A stretch of DNA of 64,000 nt from Salipiger aestuarii (lineage in GTDB: Bacteria; Pseudomonadota; Alphaproteobacteria; Rhodobacterales; Rhodobacteraceae), in contig NZ_QLMG01000018.1 in the NCBI RefSeq assembly GCF_003259905.1, positions 1 through 64,000 on the forward strand, read 5' to 3'. Position 1 is the first letter of the stretch. Every line of letters starts with the position of its first letter. Below are positions 25,392 through 35,144 of the stretch, piece after piece. A program made the position numbers and the translations under genes. The notes under the pieces were generated by a model, which worked only from the letters and a program-made list of their open reading frames with translations, did not search any database and was not told where the DNA came from.

Positions 25392-27505
25392 CACCGTCCG
25401 AATAGCAGGGAATTGGGGTTGCGCTCGATCTGGCGGGCGAGCTTGGTCAGTGCCTCGGCGGCCTCGCGTACCTCGCGCAGGGCCGAAACGGTCTCGCGGT
25501 TGAACTCGGAATTGTCCGCGTAACCGCCGATGGTGGTTTCCGCCTGCCCGACAAGCGAGCCGATGCGCCGAGACAGCGCCGGAAGCGTCTGCGCGGCCTC
25601 TTCGATGGCCGCCGCGGCGTCGCGCGCCGAGGCAAGCGTGGCGTTGGCGTTTTCGACCACGCCGCCCTGACGCAGTTCGGCAAGCGCGCGCTGGGCTTCG
25701 TCAAACGCGCGGGTCAGAGCGCCGGGCAAAGCACGCGCGTCCTCGCTGTCGATCAGCCGGTCGGCGCTGTCCAGAAGGTCGCTCGCCCGGTTGACGAATG
25801 CCTCCAGCGGCAAGGTGTTCGCCTTTTTGACCAGCGCGCGCGCTTCGGCCACCAGCCCCGGGATTTCCGACGCCGCGCCTTCCAGATCGCCGGCCATCGC
25901 GTTGACCGTGTCCGCCGCGTTCGCCGCACTGTCCAGCGCCCGCGTCAGCGTACCCACCAGATCGGCGGTGCGCAGGTCCTCGGCGATGGTGCGAAGTTCG
26001 CCGACGGTGGCGCTTAGCTCGTCGGGAAGCGTCTGGAAGCCTTCGCTGCCGATCAGCCCGCGCGCGTCCGTGAGCAGACCGTTGACCGAACCGGGCACCT
26101 GTTGCATCTCTTCGTTGCCGACAAGCCGCTCGATCGAGCCAAGCGTTGCGGTGATCTGTTCGATCATCTCTTCGATGGGCAGGTTGTCGATGCGGGTGAG
26201 CACCCCCTGCGCCGTGGTGGTCAGATCGTCGATATTGGATTCGACCGACGGGATCTGCGGATCGTCGGGATCGAAGGATGCGGTCGGCTGGCCGATGGGC
26301 AATTCGATCAGCTCGATCATCAGGCCGGTGCTGAACAACCCCTCGGACGCCAGCCGGGCGCGCAGCCCGTCGCGAACCTTGTCGCCCAGAAAGCCAAGGG
26401 TATCTTCCTGCGGCGTGTCCGGGTCCAGTCCGAAGGCGCGCGGGTCGATGGACACCGACGCGCGCAGCTTGACCTCCTGTTCGCCGTCGACATCGTCGAT
26501 AAAGGCGCCAAGCGCCTGAACCTGCCCGATTTTCAAACCGCTGAAGGTCACCGGAGAGCCGACCGTCAGCCCGCTGACCGACTGATCGAAGGCGATCGTC
26601 AGCGTAACGGCGTTGTCGGTCAGGTCGGAATAGACGCTGTCGCGTGCCGCTTCGGAATCATCGAACAGATCGAAGACATAGCGCGAGGGCACCGGCTCGC
26701 CGCCCGAAAAGACGGTGCCAAAGGCGACCCCGCCGCGGATCAGTGTCGACAGGCTTTCGACCGAGAAATTGAACCCCGCGGCGCCAAAGCTGACGTTGAA
26801 CCCCGAGGTGTCCCAGAACCGTGTCGCCGTGGTCAGACGCTTGTCGTAGGGCGCGTCGATGAAGGCGTCGGCGATGACGCCGTTTCCGCTGTCGATCAGG
26901 CGGGGTGTTTCGATCCGCCCGACCTCGATCCCCTGGTGAAAGATCGGCGCACCCGCCGAAAGCTGGGTGCCGGTCGCCGCGCGCAACACGATGCGGGTGC
27001 CTTTCATGCCGGGCTTGACCAGCGGAGGGGTGTCCAGCCCCTCGAATGTGGTGGATTCGGCCGCCGATGTGCCGGTATCGGTCTGCGGCACGAACCCGGC
27101 CTCGATATAAACGCCCGACAGCACGGTCGACAGCCCGGAAATGCCCGAGGCGCTGACCTCGGGGCGCACCACCCAGAACTGCGCGTCGCGGGTCAGCCCT
27201 TCGGCCACCAGATCGTCGATCGACGCCGTCACCACGACCGAACTCAGATCGGAGGAAAACTCGATCTTTTCCACCATGCCCACGGTCACGTCGCGGTAGC
27301 GGATGGTGGTTTCCTCGGGCACGACTCCGGCGGCGTTTTCGAAGCGGATCTCGATCAGGGTGCCGCGTTCGTTGTAGCTTTGCCAGGCCACGCCAAGCGT
27401 CACTGCCAGCGCCCCGATAGGCACGAGCCAGGCCAGAGACAGGTTGCGCCAGAACGACCGCTTGGGGCCTTCGACCTTCATCTGGGCCGGTTGAGGTTCA
27501 GCCAT
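25391..27505 (-). CDS. pqiB: PqiB-like MCE-domain intermembrane transport protein
   Basis: A 704-aa inner-membrane-anchored protein: an N-terminal transmembrane helix (LSLAWLVPIGALAVTLGVAW) followed by three MCE repeats (roughly 40-130, 155-250 and 285-390; note GVVPEETTIRYRDVTVGMV and GLTVGSPVTFSGLKIGQV), then a long C-terminal helical/coiled region. In E. coli PqiB this forms a tunnel across the periplasm for lipids. It overlaps pqiA2 by eight bases and pqiC by one. The role in envelope lipid homeostasis comes from the family. Confidence 0.93.
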   Translation of the reverse strand: MAEPQPAQMKVEGPKRSFWRNLSLAWLVPIGALAVTLGVAWQSYNERGTLIEIRFENAAGVVPEETTIRYRDVTVGMVEKIEFSSDLSSVVVTASIDDLVAEGLTRDAQFWVVRPEVSASGISGLSTVLSGVYIEAGFVPQTDTGTSAAESTTFEGLDTPPLVKPGMKGTRIVLRAATGTQLSAGAPIFHQGIEVGRIETPRLIDSGNGVIADAFIDAPYDKRLTTATRFWDTSGFNVSFGAAGFNFSVESLSTLIRGGVAFGTVFSGGEPVPSRYVFDLFDDSEAARDSVYSDLTDNAVTLTIAFDQSVSGLTVGSPVTFSGLKIGQVQALGAFIDDVDGEQEVKLRASVSIDPRAFGLDPDTPQEDTLGFLGDKVRDGLRARLASEGLFSTGLMIELIELPIGQPTASFDPDDPQIPSVESNIDDLTTTAQGVLTRIDNLPIEEMIEQITATLGSIERLVGNEEMQQVPGSVNGLLTDARGLIGSEGFQTLPDELSATVGELRTIAEDLRTADLVGTLTRALDSAANAADTVNAMAGDLEGAASEIPGLVAEARALVKKANTLPLEAFVNRASDLLDSADRLIDSEDARALPGALTRAFDEAQRALAELRQGGVVENANATLASARDAAAAIEEAAQTLPALSRRIGSLVGQAETTIGGYADNSEFNRETVSALREVREAAEALTKLARQIERNPNSLLFGR

Positions 27506-28139
27506 TGTTGTAATCTTCCCCGTCTGCGTTCCAGATCAGCCGCGAGTCGAAGCTCTCGGCGGAAATCATGGTGAATGCAACCGACAACGCGAAACTGACC
27601 GCCGCGATGCCGGGATTGATGGAAGCCGCAAAGTCGAGCTGCACGAGCGACGACAGGATCGCGACCACGAAAACGTCGATCATCGACCAGCGGCCGATGA
27701 ATTCCACCACCTCGTACAGCTTGTGGCGGGCATGGGTCGATATCCGGACCCTGCGCTGGACGGTCAGCGCGAGAAAGATGATGGCGACGAATTTCGCGCA
27801 GGGAATGATGATCGAGGCGACAAACACGATCGCCGCAATCCCGTAAGAGCCATGGTGCACCAGATCGACGACCCCGCCGTAGATGGTGCTGTCGGTGGTC
27901 TGCCCCAGTATCGACGTGCGCAGCATCGGGAACACGTTCGCCGGGATGTACACGATCAGCCCGGCCAGCAGCCACGCCCAGACCCGTTGCAGGCTGCTCG
28001 GATCGGGCGGGGTCACCACCGCGCCGCAGCGGTCGCAGTACATGACATCCGGGCGGTGAACACGCCCGCATTGCACGCAGCCGACCAAGCCCGCCGCATG
28101 CGCGGTCAGGACTTGCGGCGCGCGTCCAGCGTTTTCCAT
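27498..28139 (-). CDS. PqiA-like membrane protein, second half
   Basis: A 213-aa inner-membrane protein of the PqiA family: an N-terminal rubredoxin-like zinc ribbon (CVQCGRVHRPDVMYCDRCG) and four hydrophobic helices. E. coli PqiA contains two such halves in one chain; here they are two genes. It overlaps the first pqiA gene by 34 bases and pqiB by eight, so translation is tightly coupled. The ATG at 28139 is the only reasonable start before the zinc ribbon. Confidence 0.88.
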   Translation of the reverse strand: MENAGRAPQVLTAHAAGLVGCVQCGRVHRPDVMYCDRCGAVVTPPDPSSLQRVWAWLLAGLIVYIPANVFPMLRTSILGQTTDSTIYGGVVDLVHHGSYGIAAIVFVASIIIPCAKFVAIIFLALTVQRRVRISTHARHKLYEVVEFIGRWSMIDVFVVAILSSLVQLDFAASINPGIAAVSFALSVAFTMISAESFDSRLIWNADGEDYNNG

Positions 28140-28750
28140 ATGGTCAGCCTGCTCATGAAATTGTCCTTGAGGACGGTGACGATCACCAACCCGACGAAGG
28201 CCCAGAAGGCCGGTCCGATACCCAGGTGCGCCAAGCCGGCGACCTTGACCAGCGCCACCGCGACGCCGACGATGAACACCTCGGCCATGGCCCAGGAGCG
28301 CAGCGCCTCGGCCATGCGAAAGGCGCTGTCCGCGTGCGGCCACGGGTGGTGGCCGAACGCCATCGGCGCCAGCGTGTAGATGATCGCGCCAAAACGGGTC
28401 AGCGGAAGAATCACGACCAGGGCCGCCATCGCGATGGTCAGCGGCGCGGTCAGCCCGCTTGAGAACGCCCGCACCGTATCGAGCAGCGAAGCGCGGTGAA
28501 ACCGGCCCGCCACCTCAAGTTCGAGAAACGGGAAAAAGATCGCCGCCCCCATCAGGATGATCGCCGCAAGGGCAAGCATGATGATCCGCGTCATCGCCGT
28601 GTTGCGCGGCGCCTCCAGCGTCGCATGACAGCGCGCGCAGGTCGCCGTTTCTCCGGGCGCGATGTCGCGCTCAAGATACAGGGCATCGCAGGAGGGGCAG
28701 GCGATCAAGGCATCCAGATCCGGAAGCTGCGCCGCGGAATCAACATTCAT
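28106..28750 (-). CDS. PqiA-like membrane protein, first half
   Basis: A 214-aa PqiA-family protein with a zinc ribbon (ACPSCDALYLERDIAPGETATCARCH) and four hydrophobic helices. It corresponds to the first half of E. coli PqiA. ATG 28750 (MNVDSAAQLPDLDALI) is chosen; the open frame upstream overlaps the rnj-pqi gap and has no support. It lies 82 bases downstream of rnj, so the pqi genes may be partly cotranscribed with rnj. Confidence 0.87.
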   Translation of the reverse strand: MNVDSAAQLPDLDALIACPSCDALYLERDIAPGETATCARCHATLEAPRNTAMTRIIMLALAAIILMGAAIFFPFLELEVAGRFHRASLLDTVRAFSSGLTAPLTIAMAALVVILPLTRFGAIIYTLAPMAFGHHPWPHADSAFRMAEALRSWAMAEVFIVGVAVALVKVAGLAHLGIGPAFWAFVGLVIVTVLKDNFMSRLTIWKTLDARRKS

Positions 28751-28832
28751 GACGGACAATCTAGCGCGCGGGACACCGAAAGGCAAAAAACTGCCGCACC
28801 GCGGCACGCGGCGCCCCGGCGCTGTTGCCAAC

Positions 28833-30497
28833 TTAGCTCAGGCGGCTGACCACCACCGTGACCTCCGGCTTCTTGCCGATTTCATTCTGCGCGCTGTTGC
28901 GCACGATGCGCCGCAAACCTTCCTCGATCTTGTCGTCGTCGGTCAGGGTCTTGGCCCCGGCCCGGCCAAGGAACTGGCTCATATCCTCTTCGAGCACCTC
29001 GACGAGCGAGGCATTGCTGCGGCCGGTTTCGGGAAGGCCCATCAGCTCGCACCAGGGTTCGCCCAGCGGCTCGTCATCCTCGTCCAGGATCACCGTGACC
29101 AGCACATGCCCGTTCAGCGCCATGCGGATCCGGTCGCGTACGATGCCATCCATCGCGCCGATCTGGACCGAGCCGTCCAGATAGGTGCGCCCCGCGTCAA
29201 CCCATTCGGCCACCGTGGGGGTGTTGCCGCTGAGGTCGATCATCATGCCGTTCACGGCAAGCACACCGGCGCGGCCCCTGGCCTTGGCCAGCTTGACATG
29301 TTCGCGCAGGTGGCGGTGTTCGCCGTGCATCGGAATGACCATCTGGGGCGATACGATATCATGCAGCCGTTCCAGATCGGGGCGGTTGGCGTGGCCCGAC
29401 ACATGGTAAAGCCCATTGCTTTCATCCACGACATCCACGCCTTTTTCCGAAAAATTGTTCATGATGTGGGCAACGCCTTTCTCGTTGCCGGGAATGGTCT
29501 TGGACGAGAACAGGAACATGTCCCCTTCCTTCAGCTCGATGCCGTTGTACTTGCCCCGTGACAGCTGCGCGCTGGCGGCACGGCGTTCACCCTGGCTGCC
29601 GGTGACGATCAGCATCAGGTTCTCGCGCGGGATCTGGTTGGCATCCTCGACCGGCACCACCGTGGGGAAATCGGTCAGAACGCCGGTGGCAATGGCCGCC
29701 TCGACCATGCGGCGCATGGCGCGGCCCAGCAAACAGACCGACCGGCCCGCGCGGTGCCCCGCCTCGGCCAGCGTCCTGACCCGTGCGACGTTGGACGCGA
29801 ATGTCGTCGCCACGATCAGCTGAGGCGCGCTGGCGACCAGTTCGGTGATGTTGCCGCCAAGTTCGGATTCCGACCGGCCCGGATTGGGCGAGAACACATT
29901 GGTGGAATCGCAGATGAGCGCCTTGACGCCCTTGGCCGAGACTTCGGCGAACAGGTCGGGGTCGAACGCTTCGCCCACCATCGGGTTGAGGTCCAGCTTG
30001 AAATCGCCCGAGTGGATCAACCGCCCCTGCGGCGTGTCGATCACCAGCGCCGAGCTTTCGGGAATCGAATGCGAAATCGGCAGGAACCCAACGGTAAAGG
30101 GGCCGGCCTTGGTGGTTTCGGGCCAGGCCGAGCAGGTCTTGACCGTGTCTTCGCCAAGACCGTATTCCGCCAGCTTCTGACGCGCCAGATTGGCGGTAAA
30201 GGCCCGCGCGTGAATGCGCACGCCAAGCCGTTCAAAGCAATGGCCCACCGCACCGATGTGGTCCTCGTGGGCGTGGGTGATGAACACCGCCTCGATCCGG
30301 TCGCGGTTCTTTTCCAGCCAGGCGATGTCGGCGAAGATGATGTCGACGCCCGGCGTGGTGTCCATGTCGGGGAAAGCGACCCCAAGGTCGACGACGATCA
30401 GTCGTTCCTTGCCCGGCGCACCATAGCCATAGACATAGCAGTTCATGCCGATCTCGCCGGCGCCCCCGAGGGGGAGATAGATTATGCGATCTGTCAT
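28833..30497 (-). CDS. rnj: Ribonuclease J
   Basis: A metallo-beta-lactamase/beta-CASP ribonuclease with 5'-exonuclease and endonuclease activity in rRNA maturation and mRNA decay. The 554-aa length matches RNase J. The metal motif HAHEDH is at residues 75-80, GDFKLD and the beta-CASP segments follow, and SGHANRPDLERLHDI, carrying a later conserved His, is present. The start overlaps the coaX stop by four bases. The order birA-coaX-rnj downstream of nuoN is typical of this family of bacteria. Confidence 0.95.
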   Translation of the reverse strand: MTDRIIYLPLGGAGEIGMNCYVYGYGAPGKERLIVVDLGVAFPDMDTTPGVDIIFADIAWLEKNRDRIEAVFITHAHEDHIGAVGHCFERLGVRIHARAFTANLARQKLAEYGLGEDTVKTCSAWPETTKAGPFTVGFLPISHSIPESSALVIDTPQGRLIHSGDFKLDLNPMVGEAFDPDLFAEVSAKGVKALICDSTNVFSPNPGRSESELGGNITELVASAPQLIVATTFASNVARVRTLAEAGHRAGRSVCLLGRAMRRMVEAAIATGVLTDFPTVVPVEDANQIPRENLMLIVTGSQGERRAASAQLSRGKYNGIELKEGDMFLFSSKTIPGNEKGVAHIMNNFSEKGVDVVDESNGLYHVSGHANRPDLERLHDIVSPQMVIPMHGEHRHLREHVKLAKARGRAGVLAVNGMMIDLSGNTPTVAEWVDAGRTYLDGSVQIGAMDGIVRDRIRMALNGHVLVTVILDEDDEPLGEPWCELMGLPETGRSNASLVEVLEEDMSQFLGRAGAKTLTDDDKIEEGLRRIVRNSAQNEIGKKPEVTVVVSRLS

Positions 30498-31273
30498 GAG
30501 GCCTCCTGCCTCTTGTTATATGCGTGGATGACGGTCAGACCATGCATCGTGAGTTCATCCACCCACTCGTCGAAGAGGTCTTCGGATTGCTGGAAAAGAG
30601 GTGCCAGCCCACCTGTCGAAATGACCTTCATCGGGCGATCCCGTTCGGTCTTGATACGGTTGCAGATTTCGCGGACGAGGCCGATGTAGCCCCAGAAGAT
30701 GCCTGACTGCATGCAGGCAACGGTGTTGGTGCCCACAACGCTGTGCGGGCGGGAAATGTCAACATGCGGCAAGGCGGCGGCGGCAAGGTGCAGCGCCTCA
30801 AGCGACAGGTTCACGCCGGGCGCGATCACGCCACCGATATAGGCGCCGTCGTTGGCCACCACGTCAAACGTGGTCGCGGTGCCGAAATCGACAACGATCA
30901 GATCGCCACCGTACAGATCGTATCCCGCAACCGTGTTTACAAGACGGTCGGGCCCCACGGCGGTGCCGGAGTCCACCCGCACGGAAACCGGCAGGCGGCA
31001 ATCGGGCTTGCCCACCACATAGGGCCGGGTGTTGAAAAAGCGATCCGCCAGGACACGCAAGTTGAACACCACGCGGGGCACCGTGGACGAGATGATCATG
31101 TCGGTGATCCGGGCTTCGATGTTCTGGTACCGCATCAGCGATGTCAGCCAGACGTAATACTGATCGGCGGTGCGCTGGTGTTCGGTCGACGTGCGCCATG
31201 TGGCCAGGAATTTCGTCCCGTCCCAGATCGAAAACACCGTGTTGGTGTTGCCGCAATCAATGGCCAGAAGCAT
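30494..31273 (-). CDS. coaX: Type III pantothenate kinase
   Basis: Catalyses ATP-dependent phosphorylation of pantothenate, the first step of CoA synthesis. The 259-aa product has the ASKHA-fold phosphate loop at the N-terminus (AIDCGNTNTVFSIW), GPDRLVN, and DFGTATTFDVV, all CoaX hallmarks. It overlaps birA by 17 bases and rnj by four. The linkage to biotin ligase is common and lacks a clear mechanistic reason. Confidence 0.95.
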   Translation of the reverse strand: MLLAIDCGNTNTVFSIWDGTKFLATWRTSTEHQRTADQYYVWLTSLMRYQNIEARITDMIISSTVPRVVFNLRVLADRFFNTRPYVVGKPDCRLPVSVRVDSGTAVGPDRLVNTVAGYDLYGGDLIVVDFGTATTFDVVANDGAYIGGVIAPGVNLSLEALHLAAAALPHVDISRPHSVVGTNTVACMQSGIFWGYIGLVREICNRIKTERDRPMKVISTGGLAPLFQQSEDLFDEWVDELTMHGLTVIHAYNKRQEAS

Positions 31274-32036
31274 CGCCCCCCCCTCCTCTGAAGAACACGT
31301 CCGCCGCCGGAATCGCCTGCCGTCCCGATGCGGTTTTCAAAACCAGGTTCCCCGCCTGGTCGACGGTTTCGAACGTGCCGGTGATGTCAGCCGTGCCGGT
31401 GCGCGCGGTGATGATGTCGCCCAGACGGGCGGCGCGCGCAAGCCATGCCTCGCGGATTGCGGCAAAACCATAGGTCACGAAGCTGGCCTCGCGCAGCGCG
31501 TAGGCCGCCGCCAGCAAGGTCAGGAATTCGTCGGGAGTCACCCCCACTCCGGTTTCCGACAGCAAGGATACCGGGCGCAGCGCACCGGGTTCGACCTGTT
31601 CGGCGGCGGGTGCGGCGACCAGGTTCACCCCGATACCGATAGCCAGATGGGCGCTGCCCCGGCGCGGCTCAAGGCTTTCCAGCAGGATACCCGCGACCTT
31701 GCCGCCGTTCAGCAGCACATCGTTGGGCCATTTCAGCGCAAGCCCGTCCACCCGCCCCGTCGCGGCCACGAACGCGTCATACAGGGCAAGCGAGGCCACA
31801 AAGCTGCGCAGCGCCAGCACGCGCGCTTCCTCGCGGGGCATCATCAGCAGCGTCGCCGCGAAATTGCCCGCAGGGCTCGCCCAGGGGCGCCCGCGCCGTC
31901 CGCGCGCCGCCGTCTGCGACAGCGCGCAGATCCATGCCGGCCCGGACAACGTGCCCGCCAGACGCTGCGCCTCGGCGTTGGTGCTGTCCACTTCGGTCAG
32001 CATCCGCCGGCCATATCCCTCAGGCCAGTGTGTCAC
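31257..32036 (-). CDS. birA: Biotin-[acetyl-CoA-carboxylase] ligase
   Basis: Attaches biotin to carrier proteins such as acetyl-CoA carboxylase and the methylcrotonyl-CoA carboxylase alpha subunit encoded at 53.3-55.3 kb. The catalytic core has GRRGRPWASPAGNFAATLL (biotin/ATP loop) and KWPNDVLLNGGKVAGILLE. There is no N-terminal DNA-binding domain, so it is a ligase only. The GTG at 32036 is chosen: AAGGGAGG stands five bases before it and the product begins like other short BirA proteins. Upstream ATG/TTG codons lie within or before that ribosome site. Confidence 0.93.
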   Translation of the reverse strand: MTHWPEGYGRRMLTEVDSTNAEAQRLAGTLSGPAWICALSQTAARGRRGRPWASPAGNFAATLLMMPREEARVLALRSFVASLALYDAFVAATGRVDGLALKWPNDVLLNGGKVAGILLESLEPRRGSAHLAIGIGVNLVAAPAAEQVEPGALRPVSLLSETGVGVTPDEFLTLLAAAYALREASFVTYGFAAIREAWLARAARLGDIITARTGTADITGTFETVDQAGNLVLKTASGRQAIPAADVFFRGGGGDASGH

Positions 32037-32139
32037 CGCGCCCTCCCTTTTCATCTGTCGCAAGACCGCCCCGGCGCGCAGAAAAAGCGACGCACCGTCC
32101 GGCGCGCCGCCCTTTGATCCGCTTCTTCATTCGGCGGTG

Positions 32140-33582
32140 TCAGTTGACCAGCACCGCGGCCGCCGCGGCTGCCGCCCCTTCGACGCCGAACAGGTTCACG
32201 ACACCCACCAGCATGATAACCGCCGAAGCCATCAGCAGCCCCCACAGGATCGGCGAGCCGCCCGCGTCAAGACGGTCGGTGCGGTCTTCGCCGAAATACA
32301 TGTAGTAGACGATGCGCAGGTAATAATAGGCGCCGATGACCGACGCCACGACGCCCGCCACAGCCAGCCACACCAGCCCCGCGTCGTAGGCCGCGCGCAG
32401 CACATAAAGCTTGCCAAAGAACCCCACCAGCGGCGGCACACCCGCCAGACTGAACAGCAGCACCAGCATTGCCATCGCGCGGCCCGGTTCCTTTTTCGCG
32501 TAAAGCCCCAGCGCGTCGATATCCGTCACCGGCTGCCCGTCGTGGCTGAGCGACAGGATAAAGGCGAACACGCCGACGTTCATGGTGACATAGATCGCCA
32601 TGTAAACCAGCATCGCCTGCACGCCCAGCTCGGTCCCCGCCGCCAGCCCCATCAGCGCAAAGCCCATGTGGGTGATCGACGAATAGGCCATCAGCCGCTT
32701 GATGTCTTTCTGCCCGATGGCCGCGATCGACCCCAGGAACATCGACAGCACCGACAACAGTGCCACGACCTGGCTCCAGTCGGCGATGACGCCGCCGAAG
32801 GCGTCGAACATCAGCCGCGCGAACAGCCCCATCGCCGCGACCTTGGGCGCGGTGGCGAAAAACGCGGTGACCGGGGTGGGCGAGCCTTCGTAGACATCCG
32901 GCGTCCACATGTGGAACGGCACCGCCGAGACCTTGAACGCAAGACCCGACAGCATCATCACAAGCCCGATGAGCAATCCCACCGACAGGTGATCCGCTGT
33001 CGCCGACGCGATGATCCCCGAAAACAGCGTGGTGCCGGAATAGCCATAGGTCAGCGACGCGCCGTACAGCAACAGCCCGGACGACAGCGCGCCCAGCACG
33101 AAATACTTCAACCCCGCCTCGGTCGACCGTTCACTGTCACGACGCAGCGCAGCCACGACATACAGCGCCAGGGATTGCAGTTCCAACCCCATGTACAGCG
33201 TGATCAGATCTCCCGCGGAGACCATGACCATCATGCCGACAACCGACAGAATCACCAGAACCGGGTATTCGAACCGCAACATGCCGAACCGCTTCATGTA
33301 GCCCTCGGACATCACCAGCACCGCCGATGCGGACACCAGAATCACCACCTTGGCAAAGCGCGAGAACGCATCGTCGTTGAACATGCCCGAAAACGCCATC
33401 CGTTCGGGCGCGTTCGAAAACCCGATCCACAGCGCCACGACAAGGAACAGCGCCGCACTGGCCCAGACCAGCACCGAGGCCATCCTGTCCTTGCCGGTAT
33501 AGACCGCGCCTACCAGCGCGATCATGGCGCAGACCGACAGCACGATCTCCGGAAGGATGATGTTGAGATCAGCCGAGATCAT
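32140..33582 (-). CDS. nuoN: NADH-quinone oxidoreductase subunit N
   Basis: An antiporter-like membrane subunit of complex I (480 aa, about 14 helices) that couples quinone reduction to proton pumping. The conserved lysine-containing helix near [19 protein letters not shown] is present. Last subunit gene of the operon, 11 bases after nuoM and 103 bases before birA. Confidence 0.96.
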   Translation of the reverse strand: MISADLNIILPEIVLSVCAMIALVGAVYTGKDRMASVLVWASAALFLVVALWIGFSNAPERMAFSGMFNDDAFSRFAKVVILVSASAVLVMSEGYMKRFGMLRFEYPVLVILSVVGMMVMVSAGDLITLYMGLELQSLALYVVAALRRDSERSTEAGLKYFVLGALSSGLLLYGASLTYGYSGTTLFSGIIASATADHLSVGLLIGLVMMLSGLAFKVSAVPFHMWTPDVYEGSPTPVTAFFATAPKVAAMGLFARLMFDAFGGVIADWSQVVALLSVLSMFLGSIAAIGQKDIKRLMAYSSITHMGFALMGLAAGTELGVQAMLVYMAIYVTMNVGVFAFILSLSHDGQPVTDIDALGLYAKKEPGRAMAMLVLLFSLAGVPPLVGFFGKLYVLRAAYDAGLVWLAVAGVVASVIGAYYYLRIVYYMYFGEDRTDRLDAGGSPILWGLLMASAVIMLVGVVNLFGVEGAAAAAAAVLVN

Positions 33583-33593
33583 GTCCCGCCCCC

Positions 33594-35144
33594 TTAATGG
33601 TTGGCTTCGGCCACCGACGTACCGCCAAGATCGGCGGCAGCGATGGCCGTTTCATAGTTTCCGACAAGCGCCTCGACCGACGGCCCGATGATGTCCAGTG
33701 CCGCCGCGGGGTAAACCCCCAGCCACAGCGTCATCACCACCAGCGGCGCAAAGATCCACTTTTCGCGCGATGTCATGTCCTGGATCGTGCGCAGGCTTTC
33801 CTTGATAAGGTCGCCCAGCACCACCCGGCGATACAGCCACAGCGCATAGGACGCCGACAGGATCACCCCCGAGGTCGCGAAAAGCGCCACCCAGGTGTTG
33901 ACCTGAAAGATCCCGACCAGCGTCAGGAATTCCCCGACAAAACCGCTCGTGCCCGGCAGGCCGACGTTCGACATGGTGAAGAACAGAAAGATCAGCGCAT
34001 AGGCCGGCATCCGGTTCACCAGTCCGCCATAGGCGTCGATGTCGCGGGTGTGCATCCGGTCATAGATCACCCCGACACACAGGAACAGCGCGCCCGAAAT
34101 GAACCCGTGCGACAGCATCTGGAAAATCGCCCCGTCCACGCCCTGCTGGTTGGCGGTGAAAATGCCCATGGTGACATAGCCCATATGCGCCACAGACGAA
34201 TAGGCAATGAGCTTTTTCATGTCCTCCTGCACCAGCGCCACAAGGCTGGTGTAGACGATGGCGATGGCGCTCATCCAGAACACCAGCGGTGCCAGTATCT
34301 CGGACCCGACCGGGAACATCGGCAGCGAAAACCGCAGGAAACCGTAGCCCCCCATCTTGAGCAGGATCGCCGCCAGCACCACCGACCCGGCGGTCGGCGC
34401 CTGGACGTGCGCATCCGGCAGCCAGGTGTGCACCGGCCACATCGGCATCTTGACCGCAAAGCTGGCGAAGAACGCCAGCCATAGCATGGTCTGCATTCCC
34501 CCCACCACATGGATGCCCAGCACATCGAAGCTGGCAAAGCTGAAATCATGCGTCAGCAAGGTCGGAATATCCGTGGTGCCCGCATCGGTGATCATCGCCA
34601 CCATCGCCACCAGCATCAGCACCGAGCCAAGGAACGTATAAAGGAAGAACTTGAACGACGCATAAATGCGGTTCTTGCCGCCCCAGATCCCGATAATCAG
34701 GAACATCGGGATCAGCCCGGCCTCGAAGAACAGGTAGAACAGCACCATGTCCAGCGCCATGAACACGCCCAGCATGAGCGTTTCCAGCAACAGGAAGGCG
34801 ATCATGTATTCCTTGACACGGCTTTTCACGCCCCAGCTTGCCAGGATCGTCAGCGGCATCATGAACGTGGTCAGCATCACGAACAGAACCGAGATGCCGT
34901 CGACGCCCATCTTGTACTGCATCCCCATGACCCAGTCGCCCTGTTCGACCATCTGAAAACCGGTGTTAGAGCGGTCGAACTGAAACAGGATGAACAGCGA
35001 GATCAGGAACGTCGCCGTGGTCGCGATCATTGCGAGCCACTTGGCGTTGGCGTCCGCCGCCGCGTCGCCGCCCCGCAGGAACAGCGCCAGGATCAGCGCG
35101 GCCAGAGCAGGCAGGAAGGTGACGATGGAAAGAAGGTTGTCCAT
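33594..35144 (-). CDS. nuoM: NADH-quinone oxidoreductase subunit M
   Basis: An antiporter-like membrane subunit of complex I (516 aa, about 14 helices). It shows [20 protein letters not shown] and [19 protein letters not shown], the family signatures bearing pump-essential lysines. The start overlaps the nuoL stop by one base. Confidence 0.97.
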   Translation of the reverse strand: MDNLLSIVTFLPALAALILALFLRGGDAAADANAKWLAMIATTATFLISLFILFQFDRSNTGFQMVEQGDWVMGMQYKMGVDGISVLFVMLTTFMMPLTILASWGVKSRVKEYMIAFLLLETLMLGVFMALDMVLFYLFFEAGLIPMFLIIGIWGGKNRIYASFKFFLYTFLGSVLMLVAMVAMITDAGTTDIPTLLTHDFSFASFDVLGIHVVGGMQTMLWLAFFASFAVKMPMWPVHTWLPDAHVQAPTAGSVVLAAILLKMGGYGFLRFSLPMFPVGSEILAPLVFWMSAIAIVYTSLVALVQEDMKKLIAYSSVAHMGYVTMGIFTANQQGVDGAIFQMLSHGFISGALFLCVGVIYDRMHTRDIDAYGGLVNRMPAYALIFLFFTMSNVGLPGTSGFVGEFLTLVGIFQVNTWVALFATSGVILSASYALWLYRRVVLGDLIKESLRTIQDMTSREKWIFAPLVVMTLWLGVYPAAALDIIGPSVEALVGNYETAIAAADLGGTSVAEANH

